From Sporosarcina sp. ANT_H38 (GTDB taxonomy: Bacteria; Bacillota; Bacilli; Bacillales_A; Planococcaceae), in contig NZ_VOBC01000001.1 in NCBI RefSeq assembly GCF_008369195.1, forward strand, positions 2,356,001 to 2,420,000: DNA of 64,000 nucleotides, given 5' to 3'. Positions 47,828-56,188 of this stretch are shown here, one piece after another. Below the pieces are notes generated by a model that ran no database searches, was not told the DNA's origin, and worked only from the letters and a program-made list of their open reading frames with translations. Every line of letters begins with the position of its first letter. The stretch's first letter is position 1. A program made the position numbers and the translations under genes.

Positions 47828-47835
47828 ATATCGGT
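47828..47835 (-). promoter_or_regulatory. Sigma-D-like -10 upstream of the maf-pse operon
   Basis: ACCGATAT on the minus strand matches GCCGATAT at 7 of 8 positions, 72 nt before the first gene. The -35 (TAAA expected) is poor at every spacing of 13-16 nt, so this is tentative. Confidence 0.45.
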
Positions 47836-48052
47836 TAAAAAATCTAAAGTTACAATGGTAGTTTGCGAGAATTTTTATGCCTCACCAAGAATCGTGTTCT
47901 TAATTAGCTAAAGATGAATGGCGGTCAAGTTTGAGAGGGGTTATTACTATGTTCGCAGAGTTTATTTGGGGAATTATCAATTATCCTATTTATATATGAA
48001 AACAGGTATACTAAGATTAGTAGTAACGACTAAGCATTGGAGTGTGTGAAAT

Positions 48053-49312
48053 TTGGATATCACCATTATTGAAACAAAAACAGTTCCTACTGTACAAATA
48101 CAGAAGAACGAAAAAACAATTACTTTCCATAGTAAATATGATCCTCTAAACGAAGCCAAGCGTTGGGCCCTTACCGAACTTGAACTTGTTGAATTGGATT
48201 ACGGCATTACTATACTTGGATTAGGTGCCGGTTACCACGTATTGGAGATAGCTCGGCTATATCCTAATTTAACAGTCCACGCGATTGAATTTAATGAGCA
48301 GTACTTTAAATGGTTCATGAACAGTCCGTTTTCACATAAATTAAACGAATGCAAGAATATTGCAATTTCTTCTATCGACTCTCTCTCTAAAACTCAACAG
48401 CAAAAACTGTTCTCGCAAGAATACTCAAATAATGTCCTCATTCATAATAGCGGGCTAGATACTTTACCTCCTAAATACATAAGTATTGAAACAATCCTAA
48501 AAGATATGCAAATGCAACAAAAATCAATACGCAGGCAGATTGATAATATGAATGCTAACTTTGAAAAAAACAGTCTTTTGAATGATAAAGGAATCGCTGA
48601 TCTACACCATCAATGGAGTGGTCAACCTGCAATTCTTGTCTCCGCAGGCCCCTCACTCCACAAACAGCTACCTCTCTTAAAAAAAATTCAAGAAGATAGT
48701 AACATTCATATTTGCGCTGTCGGCACTGCGGTAAAACCGCTACTTCAATCAGGAATCACGCCTGAAATCATCGTATTAATTGATCCTAACCCATCTACAT
48801 TTGATCAGCTATCAACTTTAGATTTACCCGAGATCCCCCTTTTTTACTTAAGTACCGCTTACCATGACACAATCCAACTACATACGGGTCCACGACGAGT
48901 ATTATTTCAAGGGGGATTCGATAAGGCCGTAAGTTTGGCTGAACAGCGAAAAGAACCGCTTATAAAATCTGGTGGCTCTGTGGCAACTGCGCTTTTAGAA
49001 GTACTTGTTTACCTTGGGGCAGATCCCATTGCATTGGTCGGCCAAGATCTTGCGTATACATATAATTTAAGCCATACGGATGGGGCACATGCTCAAAAAG
49101 AAATACTGGGATCTTTAACTGTGTTAGATTACTACCAAAAAGAACAAGTGACAACGGAAAGAAATCTAAACAGTTATCGAAGGTGGTTTGAAAACTATGT
49201 AAAACAAAAAAAGAATGTCCAATTCTTCAATTGCACAGAAGGTGGTGCCCATATTACTAATTGGGAGCATATCTCTTTAGCAAATTTTTATGAGTTATAT
49301 CCGTCAAAGTAA
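48053..49312 (+). CDS. Maf-type glycosyltransferase, shorter paralogue (Maf2)
   Basis: A 419-residue second Maf protein with the N-terminal Rossmann segment (TILGLGAGYHVLEIARL) and the DUF115 core (ILVSAGPSLHKQ near 190, PIALVGQDLAYTYN near 322, then HTDGAHAQKE). It lacks the long C-terminal helical domain of Maf1. The TTG start has GGAGTG 8 nt upstream. It is on the opposite strand, convergent with hag, sharing its terminator. Two Mafs may act on different sites or donors. Confidence 0.88.
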   Translation: MDITIIETKTVPTVQIQKNEKTITFHSKYDPLNEAKRWALTELELVELDYGITILGLGAGYHVLEIARLYPNLTVHAIEFNEQYFKWFMNSPFSHKLNECKNIAISSIDSLSKTQQQKLFSQEYSNNVLIHNSGLDTLPPKYISIETILKDMQMQQKSIRRQIDNMNANFEKNSLLNDKGIADLHHQWSGQPAILVSAGPSLHKQLPLLKKIQEDSNIHICAVGTAVKPLLQSGITPEIIVLIDPNPSTFDQLSTLDLPEIPLFYLSTAYHDTIQLHTGPRRVLFQGGFDKAVSLAEQRKEPLIKSGGSVATALLEVLVYLGADPIALVGQDLAYTYNLSHTDGAHAQKEILGSLTVLDYYQKEQVTTERNLNSYRRWFENYVKQKKNVQFFNCTEGGAHITNWEHISLANFYELYPSK

Positions 49313-49321
49313 ATTTTAATA

Positions 49322-49358
49322 AAATAAAAACACGGCCGATTGCTCGGACCGTGTTTTT
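49322..49358. terminator. Bidirectional terminator shared by maf2 and hag
   Basis: AAAACACGGCCGA with TCGGACCGTGTTTT (one bulge) around a TTGC loop, flanked by A and T runs on both sides. Confidence 0.92.
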
Positions 49359-49368
49359 GTTAATCAGA

Positions 49369-50199
49369 TTAACGAAGAAGTTGTAGAACCCCTTGTGGTT
49401 GTTGGTTTGCTTGTGAAAGCATTGCTTGTGCTGCTTGAGTAAGGATGTTGTTCTTCGTGAACTCCATCATTTCTTTCGCCATGTCAACGTCACGGATACG
49501 TGATTCCGCAGCTGTTAGGTTTTCAGTAGATGCTCCAAGATTGTTAATTGTGTGCTCAAGACGGTTTTGAACTGCTCCTAGGTTTGAACGGTTTTCAGAT
49601 ACTTCGTTGATTGCAGCTTGAACAACTTTCAAGTTAGCCGCTGCACCCGAGTTAGCAGTCGTACCACCACTCAACGCTTTTAATCCGCTAGTTAACCCCA
49701 GTCCCTTAGCTGTGTTATCAGTTAGCTTCAATGAGATAATCTCTCCACCATTTGCACCTACTTGGAAGTCAAGAGTTCCGGCACCTGATGTTAGAAGTTC
49801 TTTTGTGTTGAATTTAGTTTGTTTTGCAATGTCATCAATTTGTGATGTTAGTTGTCCAATTTCAGCTTGAATTTTAGCATTATCAGTAGTTGTAAGTACT
49901 TCGTTACCCGCTTTTGTATAAAGCTCAGCCATACGTTGTAGCATTGCGTGAGTTTCATTCAATGCACCTTCAGCTGTTTGGATAAGTGAAATTCCGTCTT
50001 GAGCGTTTGTAGAAGCTTGCTCCATACCACGGATTTGGTTACGCATTTTTTCAGAGATCGCAAGACCTGCTGCATCGTCTCCTGCACGGTTGATTTGAAG
50101 ACCTGAAGATAATTTCTCCAAGTTTTTTCCTGCTGCCGCATTGTTCATACCTAGTTGACGGTGCGTGTTAAGTGCTGCGATATTGTGATTAATTCTCAT
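49369..50199 (-). CDS. hag: Flagellin (Hag)
   Basis: Hag (276 residues) is the filament subunit. It consists of the conserved N-terminal D0/D1 part (MRINHNIAALNTHRQLG, NRAGDDAAGLAISEKMR), a short variable centre (about 140-190) and the C-terminal part ending QANQQPQGVLQLLR. There is no D2/D3 domain, as usual for compact Bacillus flagellins. The centre is rich in Ser and Thr (LTSGLKALSGGTTANSG), good sites for O-linked nonulosonate, and lysines are available for FliB. ATG has AAGGAGG at 9 nt. A sigma-D promoter and a CsrA-type leader hairpin lie upstream. Confidence 0.97.
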   Translation of the reverse strand: MRINHNIAALNTHRQLGMNNAAAGKNLEKLSSGLQINRAGDDAAGLAISEKMRNQIRGMEQASTNAQDGISLIQTAEGALNETHAMLQRMAELYTKAGNEVLTTTDNAKIQAEIGQLTSQIDDIAKQTKFNTKELLTSGAGTLDFQVGANGGEIISLKLTDNTAKGLGLTSGLKALSGGTTANSGAAANLKVVQAAINEVSENRSNLGAVQNRLEHTINNLGASTENLTAAESRIRDVDMAKEMMEFTKNNILTQAAQAMLSQANQQPQGVLQLLR

Positions 50200-50225
50200 G
50201 ATTAATTTCCTCCTTGAGTGTGTTT

Positions 50226-50245
50226 GGTTCACGTCCATGTGAACC
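50226..50245 (-). promoter_or_regulatory. CsrA-binding hairpin in the hag leader
   Basis: The leader contains GGTTCAC-ATGGAC-GTGAACC: a 7-bp stem that presents GGA in its loop with ACATGGACGT context, close to the CsrA consensus. The second GGA is the Shine-Dalgarno itself, as in B. subtilis hag. Confidence 0.75.
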
Positions 50246-50310
50246 GAGATTTGGTTGTTGCTCGTGGAGTAAAGTGCCGGCCGAACGCTTTACTACCACT
50301 TACAATAGTT

Positions 50311-50337
50311 ATATCGGATAGGTAGTTAGGATGTTTA
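50311..50337 (-). promoter_or_regulatory. Sigma-D promoter of hag
   Basis: TAAA, 15 nt, TCCGATAT on the minus strand: 4 of 4 and 7 of 8 to the sigma-D consensus. The leader between promoter and gene also contains a stem AGTAAAG/CTTTACT (50270-50296). Confidence 0.88.
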
Positions 50338-50466
50338 GTAGATTGTGAAAAGTTTTTTGAAATAAAAGCAGTGCCATATACTGTCACAAATCGAATGGCT
50401 TGAATTGCGTCAGTACTAGCACCAGATGACCGCTGTTACCGCGTACCCTGGAGGATGAGAGTTCTA

Positions 50467-50688
50467 TTAGCTTTTCTTTGTAAGCTGCGAAAAGAGTGTG
50501 GCGTCTAACATTGTTGCTTCTGTGTTTGATTCAGATACAGAAAGGATGAGTTCGCCGCGTAGAATGTCGACGGATTTGGGAGCCTCAATGCCGATTCGGA
50601 CGGTGTCGCCTTTTACTTCGAGGATACGAATTTCAACGTCGTCGCCGATTTTGATGGTTTCGTTTGATTTTCGGGAGAGTACGAGCAT
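50467..50688 (-). CDS. csrA: CsrA, RNA-binding translational regulator
   Basis: CsrA (73 residues) dimerises and binds GGA motifs in mRNA leaders. It has the MLVLSRKSNETIKIGDDVEI start with the RNA-contact Arg6 and the RIGIEAPKSVDILRGELI core. In Bacillales it blocks hag translation until FliW sequesters it. fliW lies just upstream and hag downstream, giving the whole FliW-CsrA-Hag circuit in order. Confidence 0.97.
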   Translation of the reverse strand: MLVLSRKSNETIKIGDDVEIRILEVKGDTVRIGIEAPKSVDILRGELILSVSESNTEATMLDATLFSQLTKKS

Positions 50689-50691
50689 GGA

Positions 50692-51141
50692 TTACGCCTG
50701 CCCTTCTGTTACTGTGACTTCGTTACCAATTGGGTGGCGCATGGAAAAGGTGTTGTCGTTTAGAATCATTTGTTTTGCTTTTTTTGAGTTTGATTGGAAG
50801 ATGAGTGGTGCATGTAAGTTGATGGTTGATGATTCGAATGGTTCTTTTAAGGATAGGACGCCGAGGACGAAGACGTCTTGTTCGTTTTTGATTTGTAACA
50901 GATCGATTGTTGGTTCGTCGATGTTGAAGGTGTAGTCTTCGACGAGTGTGTATGGGTTGGCGACGATGAATGCGATGTCGGGTGTTACTGTTGATTGGAG
51001 TACTTGGAATGTATGGTTTCCTTCTATTGAAAGGAGGGCAAACTCAGTTTCGTCATCGAAGCCAGGGATGCCTTTAGGGAAGTTCCAAGTTTGGTTGGGC
51101 TGGATGTTTAGTTCGCCGTGGAATTTTGTTTGGATGTACAT
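50692..51141 (-). CDS. fliW: FliW, flagellar assembly factor and CsrA antagonist
   Basis: FliW (149 residues) binds either flagellin or CsrA, coupling hag translation to flagellin export. Family features are the beta-rich start (FHGELNIQPNQTWNFPKGIPGF) and LLQIKNEQDVFVLGVLSLKEP. AAAGGAG precedes the ATG. csrA starts 3 nt after its stop. Confidence 0.95.
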   Translation of the reverse strand: MYIQTKFHGELNIQPNQTWNFPKGIPGFDDETEFALLSIEGNHTFQVLQSTVTPDIAFIVANPYTLVEDYTFNIDEPTIDLLQIKNEQDVFVLGVLSLKEPFESSTINLHAPLIFQSNSKKAKQMILNDNTFSMRHPIGNEVTVTEGQA

Positions 51142-51284
51142 TTGGGTTCGCTCCTTTTTGGTAGTTCTTTATTGATAGAGTAGCATGGTTTTGGATATAA
51201 CAAAAGACTGGCTGGGTTGCCAGTCTTCTGCGAGTCATACACGCGGTGCAGGCTGCTGTCACCTGGTATTCCTTATACGTGAAG

Positions 51285-51839
51285 TCACCACTTCACATCA
51301 ATCTGAATAGATGGATATTGTTCCATCACACCGGATACTTTACCTGGCGTGTAATTGTGGATTGGTTTGTTGATTTGGACGTCGATAATCGGCTTTTGTG
51401 GTGTTGCTTGGATATTGGTTGTGCCTGCTTGGGCGGATATTTGGACATTAGAACGATTGCCGACGAAACGGATGCCAAGTGGTGCAGGTGGTGGTGTAGC
51501 ATTTTGTTTAGCAATGTCGGCAATGACCTTTCCACCATTTTCGATTCGTAGCATTTGCTGCCCCTCTTGTGCACGTCTAGCCGTACCTTCCGAGGCCCCT
51601 TGCATACCGAGTTGCGCATGTTCTTCTATCCTTCTTCTAACGCTTTTCATGTCGATGTCGGCACGTGCTTCGGTTGTGTCAATGGAGAGTTGCGGTCTTG
51701 TTGACGATATTTCCAAGATGGCGGCTGGCTGTTGTATGTTCATCGTTGCTCTTGGTTGTTCGATTTCCTGTGTAGGTTTTGTGATTTGTAAGCCAAGTAT
51801 GCCTCGTGTTGTTTGGATTTGGAGTTGTGGAATGTTCAC
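51285..51839 (-). CDS. yviE: YviE-like DUF6470 protein of the flagellar operon
   Basis: A 184-residue protein in the yviE position between flgL and fliW, of the DUF6470 family found only in flagellar operons of Firmicutes. It is rich in short beta repeats (LQIQTTRGILGLQI, IQQPAAILEIS, LSIDTTEARADIDM) and has no signal peptide. Function is unknown. GTG is chosen for AAGG 8 nt upstream. A hairpin separates it from flgL, and a gap of about 140 nt from fliW. Confidence 0.82.
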   Translation of the reverse strand: MNIPQLQIQTTRGILGLQITKPTQEIEQPRATMNIQQPAAILEISSTRPQLSIDTTEARADIDMKSVRRRIEEHAQLGMQGASEGTARRAQEGQQMLRIENGGKVIADIAKQNATPPPAPLGIRFVGNRSNVQISAQAGTTNIQATPQKPIIDVQINKPIHNYTPGKVSGVMEQYPSIQIDVKW

Positions 51840-51856
51840 CAGTATCACCTTCTAAA

Positions 51857-51887
51857 GAAAGCGTTTGGAGGATATCCAAACGCTTTC
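51857..51887 (-). terminator. Intercistronic hairpin between flgL and yviE
   Basis: A perfect 13-bp stem (GAAAGCGTTTGGA and its complement, 5-nt loop) followed only by CTTTAG, so at best a weak terminator or an mRNA-processing hairpin. Confidence 0.6.
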
Positions 51888-51927
51888 AGAGATTTTGTAT
51901 AGAGTAACGTTTCGAGCGTTTTTTCTT

Positions 51928-52809
51928 TTAACGCAAGAAGTCTACCAGTGATGGTTGAATAATGCGCGCTCCTACTGACAGTGCAGCACGGTGAACTGCT
52001 TCTTCCGTGATCATGTCAGTTATTGCTTTTTCGTAATCGACATCTTCGTTTTCACTCATTTGTTTTTTTGCAGCACCTTCTTGCGAATCTAGGCGATTCC
52101 CCATCATTTCAGAACGGTTTTGACGAGCACCAATGTCGGCGCGGACTGTCAGGACATCGCTAAATTTTTCATCAATAGATGACATCGCTGCATTAAATTC
52201 ATCTTGGGTGGGAGCAGAATTTCCACCCGTTAATCCCTCAAATATGTCATCAATACCTTCGAAAAGATCACGCTCATTCGTATTCACCTTAAGTGACACA
52301 CCGTCAAACACTTCAATCTCTATACTATTTGCAAAGCCAGGATCATCTGGTGTTAGGAGCCCGGTATCCTTATCAAATAATGGCGTCGAAGTTTTTGTCC
52401 CACTAAAAATATACTTATCGCCTATTTTGGTATTCGCCATATCCTGAATTTGTTCACGTATCTGGCTAAGTTCACTCTGGATTTTTTCACGGTCGTCATC
52501 TGTTAAACTACCCGTCGCACCTTTGTTAACTAGCTCACTTGCGCGTTTTAATGCTGAGCCGACTTGATCGAGTGCATCGTCGGAGCTGTCAAGATAGTTA
52601 TTTACTTCGCCTAAGTTACGTTGGTATTGAGCTACTTTATCAACCTGCATACGGTACCCCATGCTTTTCATAACAACTACAGGATCATCGGATGGACGGT
52701 TTACTTTTTTACCTGTTGTAATTTGTTCTTGCAGCTTGCCCATTTTATTGTAGCTCGAGGAAAGGTTCCGGAGCATGTTATTGGAAAGCATTGATTGTGT
52801 GACGCGCAT
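51928..52809 (-). CDS. flgL: FlgL, hook-filament junction protein 3
   Basis: FlgL (293 residues) is the second junction protein between hook and filament. The flagellin-like N-terminus (MRVTQSMLSNNMLRNLSSSY, then QITTGKKVNRPSDDPVV) and C-terminus (HRAALSVGARIIQPSLVDFL) are intact. GAGGAGG precedes the ATG. It follows flgK in the usual order. Confidence 0.96.
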   Translation of the reverse strand: MRVTQSMLSNNMLRNLSSSYNKMGKLQEQITTGKKVNRPSDDPVVVMKSMGYRMQVDKVAQYQRNLGEVNNYLDSSDDALDQVGSALKRASELVNKGATGSLTDDDREKIQSELSQIREQIQDMANTKIGDKYIFSGTKTSTPLFDKDTGLLTPDDPGFANSIEIEVFDGVSLKVNTNERDLFEGIDDIFEGLTGGNSAPTQDEFNAAMSSIDEKFSDVLTVRADIGARQNRSEMMGNRLDSQEGAAKKQMSENEDVDYEKAITDMITEEAVHRAALSVGARIIQPSLVDFLR

Positions 52810-52911
52810 TTAAATTCCTCCTCTACATAAATGTTCAATAAGGTAGATGAAAAGGGGCAAACTGAAAAGTAATCCAATGATCCTTATACCTAACCTTTTG
52901 AACTCCCTCTA

Positions 52912-54453
52912 TTACATCCCTACACGGCCCATGCCGTTGATGATTTTGTCGAGTGTTTCATCGACGACGGTAATCATACGTGCGGATGCGTTGTATGCTT
53001 GTTGGAATCTGATCATGTCGGTCATTTCTTCGTCGAGTGAAACGGAGCTGATGGATGCACGGCGATGTTCGACCGCGCCTAATAGTGTTGCCGAATTGAT
53101 TGTGTTGTTTTCAGCTTGTCGGCCGTCAACACCTAATTTACCTATGACGCCTTTGTAATAGTCTTGAATGGTGGCTCCACCAAGAGCATCACCCATAGAC
53201 TCAAATTGAATATCCGCAAGTCGCTTCGCATTTTTACCGTTCCCTTCTTCTCCTTCAGCATCAGAAACCCCTAACTTAGACGGGTCCTTAATGATTTCGT
53301 CCCTCACTTTGATATTACCCGCAGTAAAGTCATTCGTATCTGTTGTGTCAAAGAAGTCAAGACCTTTTACATTGTTGTCAGGTGGCAAGCCATACCCATC
53401 TCTGTGTACTTCATTAAACTTTTCAGCAAAAGCCTTTGCCATTTTGTTCAACTCGGCAATCATGTCTGGATAAAGCCCCTCAACCTTGCCCGTTCCGTCA
53501 ACCTTACCGTAGGAATTCATCAGCGATTTCAAGCTTCCTTGATCTAGAAAATCTGCATGTCCAGGTGTGTGCACCTTACCATCGGCTGATTTAATAGTCA
53601 TTCCACTGATCGGTGTATTAATTCCACCCGGCCCCACCAAGGATTTCGGATCTGTTCCTAAAGTTGCAGATTTGCTACCGTTTACAAGTTCAATTGGTGT
53701 ACCATTTTTCATTTTCAAGGTAATCGTGACAGAACCTTCTGCTATTGCACTTGCACGTCCACCCGATTTTTCGTAGCTAGTTTCAATAGGGAGGATTCCC
53801 GACAACTGATCTATCAGCACATCACGCGCATCGTATAAATCATTCGGCAGATAGCCGTTCGGTTCAACTTTTGCAATCTGTTCGTTTAACTCAGAAATTT
53901 GCTGAAGGATGGAATTTACTTCTCCTGTTGTAACGTCAATTTCTTTCCCTAAGTTCGTTTGGATGTCCGATAGCGACTTATGCATGTAGTTAAATGAGTC
54001 CGCTACTGCTTCACCTCTTCGAATAACGACAGAGCGTGCACCGCCGTCTTTAGGGTTGACGGCAAGGTCTTGTAGTGATTGCCAGAATTCACTCATTGAT
54101 TTCTGTAGTCCGTATGCAGAAGGCTCAGCCAAGACGTCTTCCATTTGAGAGATTGCTTTTGTTTTTGACTCCCAAAAGCCAAATTTGTTCGTTTCCTGTC
54201 TATACTGCTGATCAACAAAGCCGTCACGGATTCGTTGGATAGAGCCTGCCTCGACGCCTGTTCCAAGGTATCCAGGCATTGTGCCCGCACTTAAACCAAC
54301 ACCAGGAAATCCAGCAGTCGCTTGCATATTAACACGCTGGCGTGAGTAGCCGAGTGTGTTGGCATTACTGATGTTGTGCCCTGTTGTATAAAGTGCGGAT
54401 TGTTGTGTAAACAGACCGCGTTTGCTTGTTTCAAGTCCCATAAATGTAGACAT
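52912..54453 (-). CDS. flgK: FlgK, hook-filament junction protein 1
   Basis: FlgK (513 residues) is the first junction protein, placed on the hook before FlgL. It shows the rod/hook N-terminal motif (LETSKRGLFTQQSALYTTGH then NISNANTLGYSRQRV), a large central domain and the C-terminal FlgK box (SLDEEMTDMIRFQQAYNASA). A good ribosome site GAGGGGG precedes the ATG. FlgN, its chaperone, is encoded 12 nt upstream. Confidence 0.97.
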   Translation of the reverse strand: MSTFMGLETSKRGLFTQQSALYTTGHNISNANTLGYSRQRVNMQATAGFPGVGLSAGTMPGYLGTGVEAGSIQRIRDGFVDQQYRQETNKFGFWESKTKAISQMEDVLAEPSAYGLQKSMSEFWQSLQDLAVNPKDGGARSVVIRRGEAVADSFNYMHKSLSDIQTNLGKEIDVTTGEVNSILQQISELNEQIAKVEPNGYLPNDLYDARDVLIDQLSGILPIETSYEKSGGRASAIAEGSVTITLKMKNGTPIELVNGSKSATLGTDPKSLVGPGGINTPISGMTIKSADGKVHTPGHADFLDQGSLKSLMNSYGKVDGTGKVEGLYPDMIAELNKMAKAFAEKFNEVHRDGYGLPPDNNVKGLDFFDTTDTNDFTAGNIKVRDEIIKDPSKLGVSDAEGEEGNGKNAKRLADIQFESMGDALGGATIQDYYKGVIGKLGVDGRQAENNTINSATLLGAVEHRRASISSVSLDEEMTDMIRFQQAYNASARMITVVDETLDKIINGMGRVGM

Positions 54454-54465
54454 TATTTTACCCCC

Positions 54466-54963
54466 TCAGGCATTTGCGTCAAAAGTCGTTTTGTCTTTCA
54501 TTACTTTGTTTCCGTTGATTTCTGTTTTTGAATAGTTGGCTGATTCCGGACGTGGTCGGACTATGTCCAGCGACAAATTCACGAACTGAAGGGACTGGTA
54601 GGTCAACTTCTGATTCAAATCATTTTGCCATTTCAAGTCGTGAATTGCGTGCAGGAGACGGTCCCTCGCCTCCTCAAGGCCTTGCTTGTCCGCTTCCGGT
54701 ACGACGTCGAGCAAGTCGGTGACAGTCGGATTGAGTGATGCTGATCGTCCTTGATCAGCCAAATACTGCGCCACATCCCGTTGTCTAAGTCCATCCATTT
54801 GGATGATAGCCGCTAAATGGGATTGTTCGTCTTTCAACAATTGGTCGAGTCCGTCCATGTCCCCGCTTTTGATGACTGCCGTCTTGTCGTAGGCAATCCG
54901 GAGCAGGCTTCTATGAAGTTTTTCCAGGTTGTTTAGTGACGTCAGGATGGTTGTGATAGACAT
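54466..54963 (-). CDS. flgN: FlgN, export chaperone for FlgK and FlgL
   Basis: FlgN (165 residues) is a helical chaperone matching the family in size and in the layout LTSLNNLEKLHRSLLRIAYD, LLKDEQSHLAAII and LTYQSLQFVNLSLDIVRP. It lies between flgM and flgK as in B. subtilis (yvyG). The flgM-flgN gap is unusually long (183 nt) because a large hairpin repeat is inserted there. Confidence 0.9.
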   Translation of the reverse strand: MSITTILTSLNNLEKLHRSLLRIAYDKTAVIKSGDMDGLDQLLKDEQSHLAAIIQMDGLRQRDVAQYLADQGRSASLNPTVTDLLDVVPEADKQGLEEARDRLLHAIHDLKWQNDLNQKLTYQSLQFVNLSLDIVRPRPESANYSKTEINGNKVMKDKTTFDANA

Positions 54964-54989
54964 GTATTCTTCCTACTTTCATGATCATA

Positions 54990-55098
54990 TAGATGAATCC
55001 CACTGAAACCGCTTCGGCGCTAGGGGATGCCTTCCGCCATAAGCCAAGCAGCTTCGCCGCCAGTCTTATGGCTTCGACTACCCCTTTTAAGGCGCCTT
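54990..55098. repeat. Large hairpin repeat element between flgM and flgN
   Basis: Nested inverted repeats: GCCATAAG/CTTATGGC (55036-55072), GGGGAT/CCCC outside that and GGCGC/GGCGCC at the base. It looks like the dispersed GC-rich intergenic repeats seen in many Bacillales, and interrupts the flgM-flgN intergenic space. It has no T run for a proper terminator on either strand. Confidence 0.6.
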
Positions 55099-55146
55099 TG
55101 CTAAGTTCAAAAAGGTATTCATTTGTTCAACATATATAGTCAGTAT

Positions 55147-55410
55147 TTACGGTTTGAAGTACTTAACCAAGTTGGCAGCGAGCTTTTCAGGATTGACTTC
55201 GTACGTTCCAGCTTGGACTTGCGCTTTCAATTCTTGGACACGCTCATTGCGTTCCACTGTGAATGAAGACTTTTCCGACAGCTGTTTTGCTTCGGAGGAA
55301 ATTTCAAGTTTGTCGGTTTTCATTTTCGCCTTTTGTTCGGCTTGTTCCGTTTTCAACTGATTTGCTTTGTATGGATTAACGGGTGGTACATTAAATTTTT
55401 GTATTTTCAT
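55147..55410 (-). CDS. flgM: FlgM, anti-sigma-D factor
   Basis: FlgM (87 residues) holds sigma-D inactive until it is exported through the finished hook. It has the usual small, mainly unstructured N-terminus and the C-terminal sigma-binding helices (NERVQELKAQVQAGTYEVNP, then KLAANLVKYF). AAAGGAG precedes the ATG. Its own sigma-D promoter, 55 nt upstream, gives the usual feedback. Confidence 0.93.
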   Translation of the reverse strand: MKIQKFNVPPVNPYKANQLKTEQAEQKAKMKTDKLEISSEAKQLSEKSSFTVERNERVQELKAQVQAGTYEVNPEKLAANLVKYFKP

Positions 55411-55464
55411 CTGATCTCGCTCCTTTCGTTATAAGCGTATGCAGTAAGTTATACTCTATTCTTT

Positions 55465-55491
55465 ATTTCGGCATAAGTTCGTGAACGTTTA
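55465..55491 (-). promoter_or_regulatory. Sigma-D promoter of flgM
   Basis: TAAA, exactly 15 nt, GCCGAAAT (7 of 8) on the minus strand, between yvyF and flgM, where B. subtilis also has one. Confidence 0.88.
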
Positions 55492-55501
55492 GGGACTTTT
55501 G

Positions 55502-55690
55502 TAAAGAAAAGCGGAAGGCGCCGTTCAGCCCCGACAGGCAAAAGTGAAAAAGGAAGGCAGTCTAAGCTCACGACGCCCTGTCGCAACAACCGCATACCAG
55601 CTTCCTTGCGGGTACGAGGAGGCGTATTTCAGCGCCACACGGGAGGGATTGTAGTTCATCCCTCCTCAACGGGTTATGAACCGAACCTCT
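55502..55690. repeat. GC-rich dispersed repeat upstream of the flgM promoter
   Basis: Contains AGCGGAAGGCGCC, CAGCCCCGACAGGC and its partial complement GCCCTGTCG, then GGAGGG/CCCTCC pairs (about 55639-55667). The wording is typical of intergenic repeats in Bacillales. No gene is seen in it. Confidence 0.55.
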
Positions 55691-55711
55691 AGTCACTGGA
55701 GCTAGACAACA

Positions 55712-55748
55712 TTATAAAAAAACCGGCCAGTCCGAAAACTACCGGTTC
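55712..55748 (-). terminator. Terminator after yvyF
   Basis: AACCGG...CCGGTT stem with inner AG/CT pairing and a T run on the minus strand, 5 nt after the yvyF stop. It separates the comF-yvyF transcript from flgM. Confidence 0.8.
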
Positions 55749-55752
55749 AATT

Positions 55753-56169
55753 TTATTTTCGTTTTCGATCCGCGTGGTAAGTTGCTCTGTCATTTGCATC
55801 GACTGCTTCCCTGAATTCCTGCGCAGCCTCGAACGTTCTAAGCTCATTATTAATATCTGCTGTACAGCCTGCACAGAGTTTTCCGGTGTTCGTTAGTTTC
55901 CCGCAATTGTCACATGGATAACCTAGGTTCGGAAATAGTGCTGGTTGGAGTCTGCCTTTGCGAACCCATTGGTGAAGTAGGGTTTCGGTCACGCCTGTTG
56001 CTTCGACAATTCGTTCGATTGTTGCCGCTCTATTTTCGCGTCGTCTTAAGAAACGATACACTTCCTCGTACATTTTTTCTTCGCTCATAGCGCACTTCGC
56101 GCAAACTTCTCGTAGACCTGTAAAGTTGAAAAAATCGCCGCATTTTGGGCAATCTCGTAGTTCTGCCAT
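55753..56169 (-). CDS. yvyF: YvyF-like flagellar operon protein (TIGR03826 type)
   Basis: A 138-residue protein with two zinc-finger-like cysteine pairs at each end (CPKC and CAKC near 8-25; CDNC and CAGC near 90-108) around an MerR/HTH-like middle (ATIERIVEATGVTETLLHQW). It matches the flagellar operon protein found between comFC and flgM. It may regulate flagellar genes, but its role is unproven. TAGGAGA precedes the ATG. It follows comFC by 19 nt. Confidence 0.88.
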   Translation of the reverse strand: MAELRDCPKCGDFFNFTGLREVCAKCAMSEEKMYEEVYRFLRRRENRAATIERIVEATGVTETLLHQWVRKGRLQPALFPNLGYPCDNCGKLTNTGKLCAGCTADINNELRTFEAAQEFREAVDANDRATYHADRKRK

Positions 56170-56188
56170 TTTACCATCTCCTAACGAT

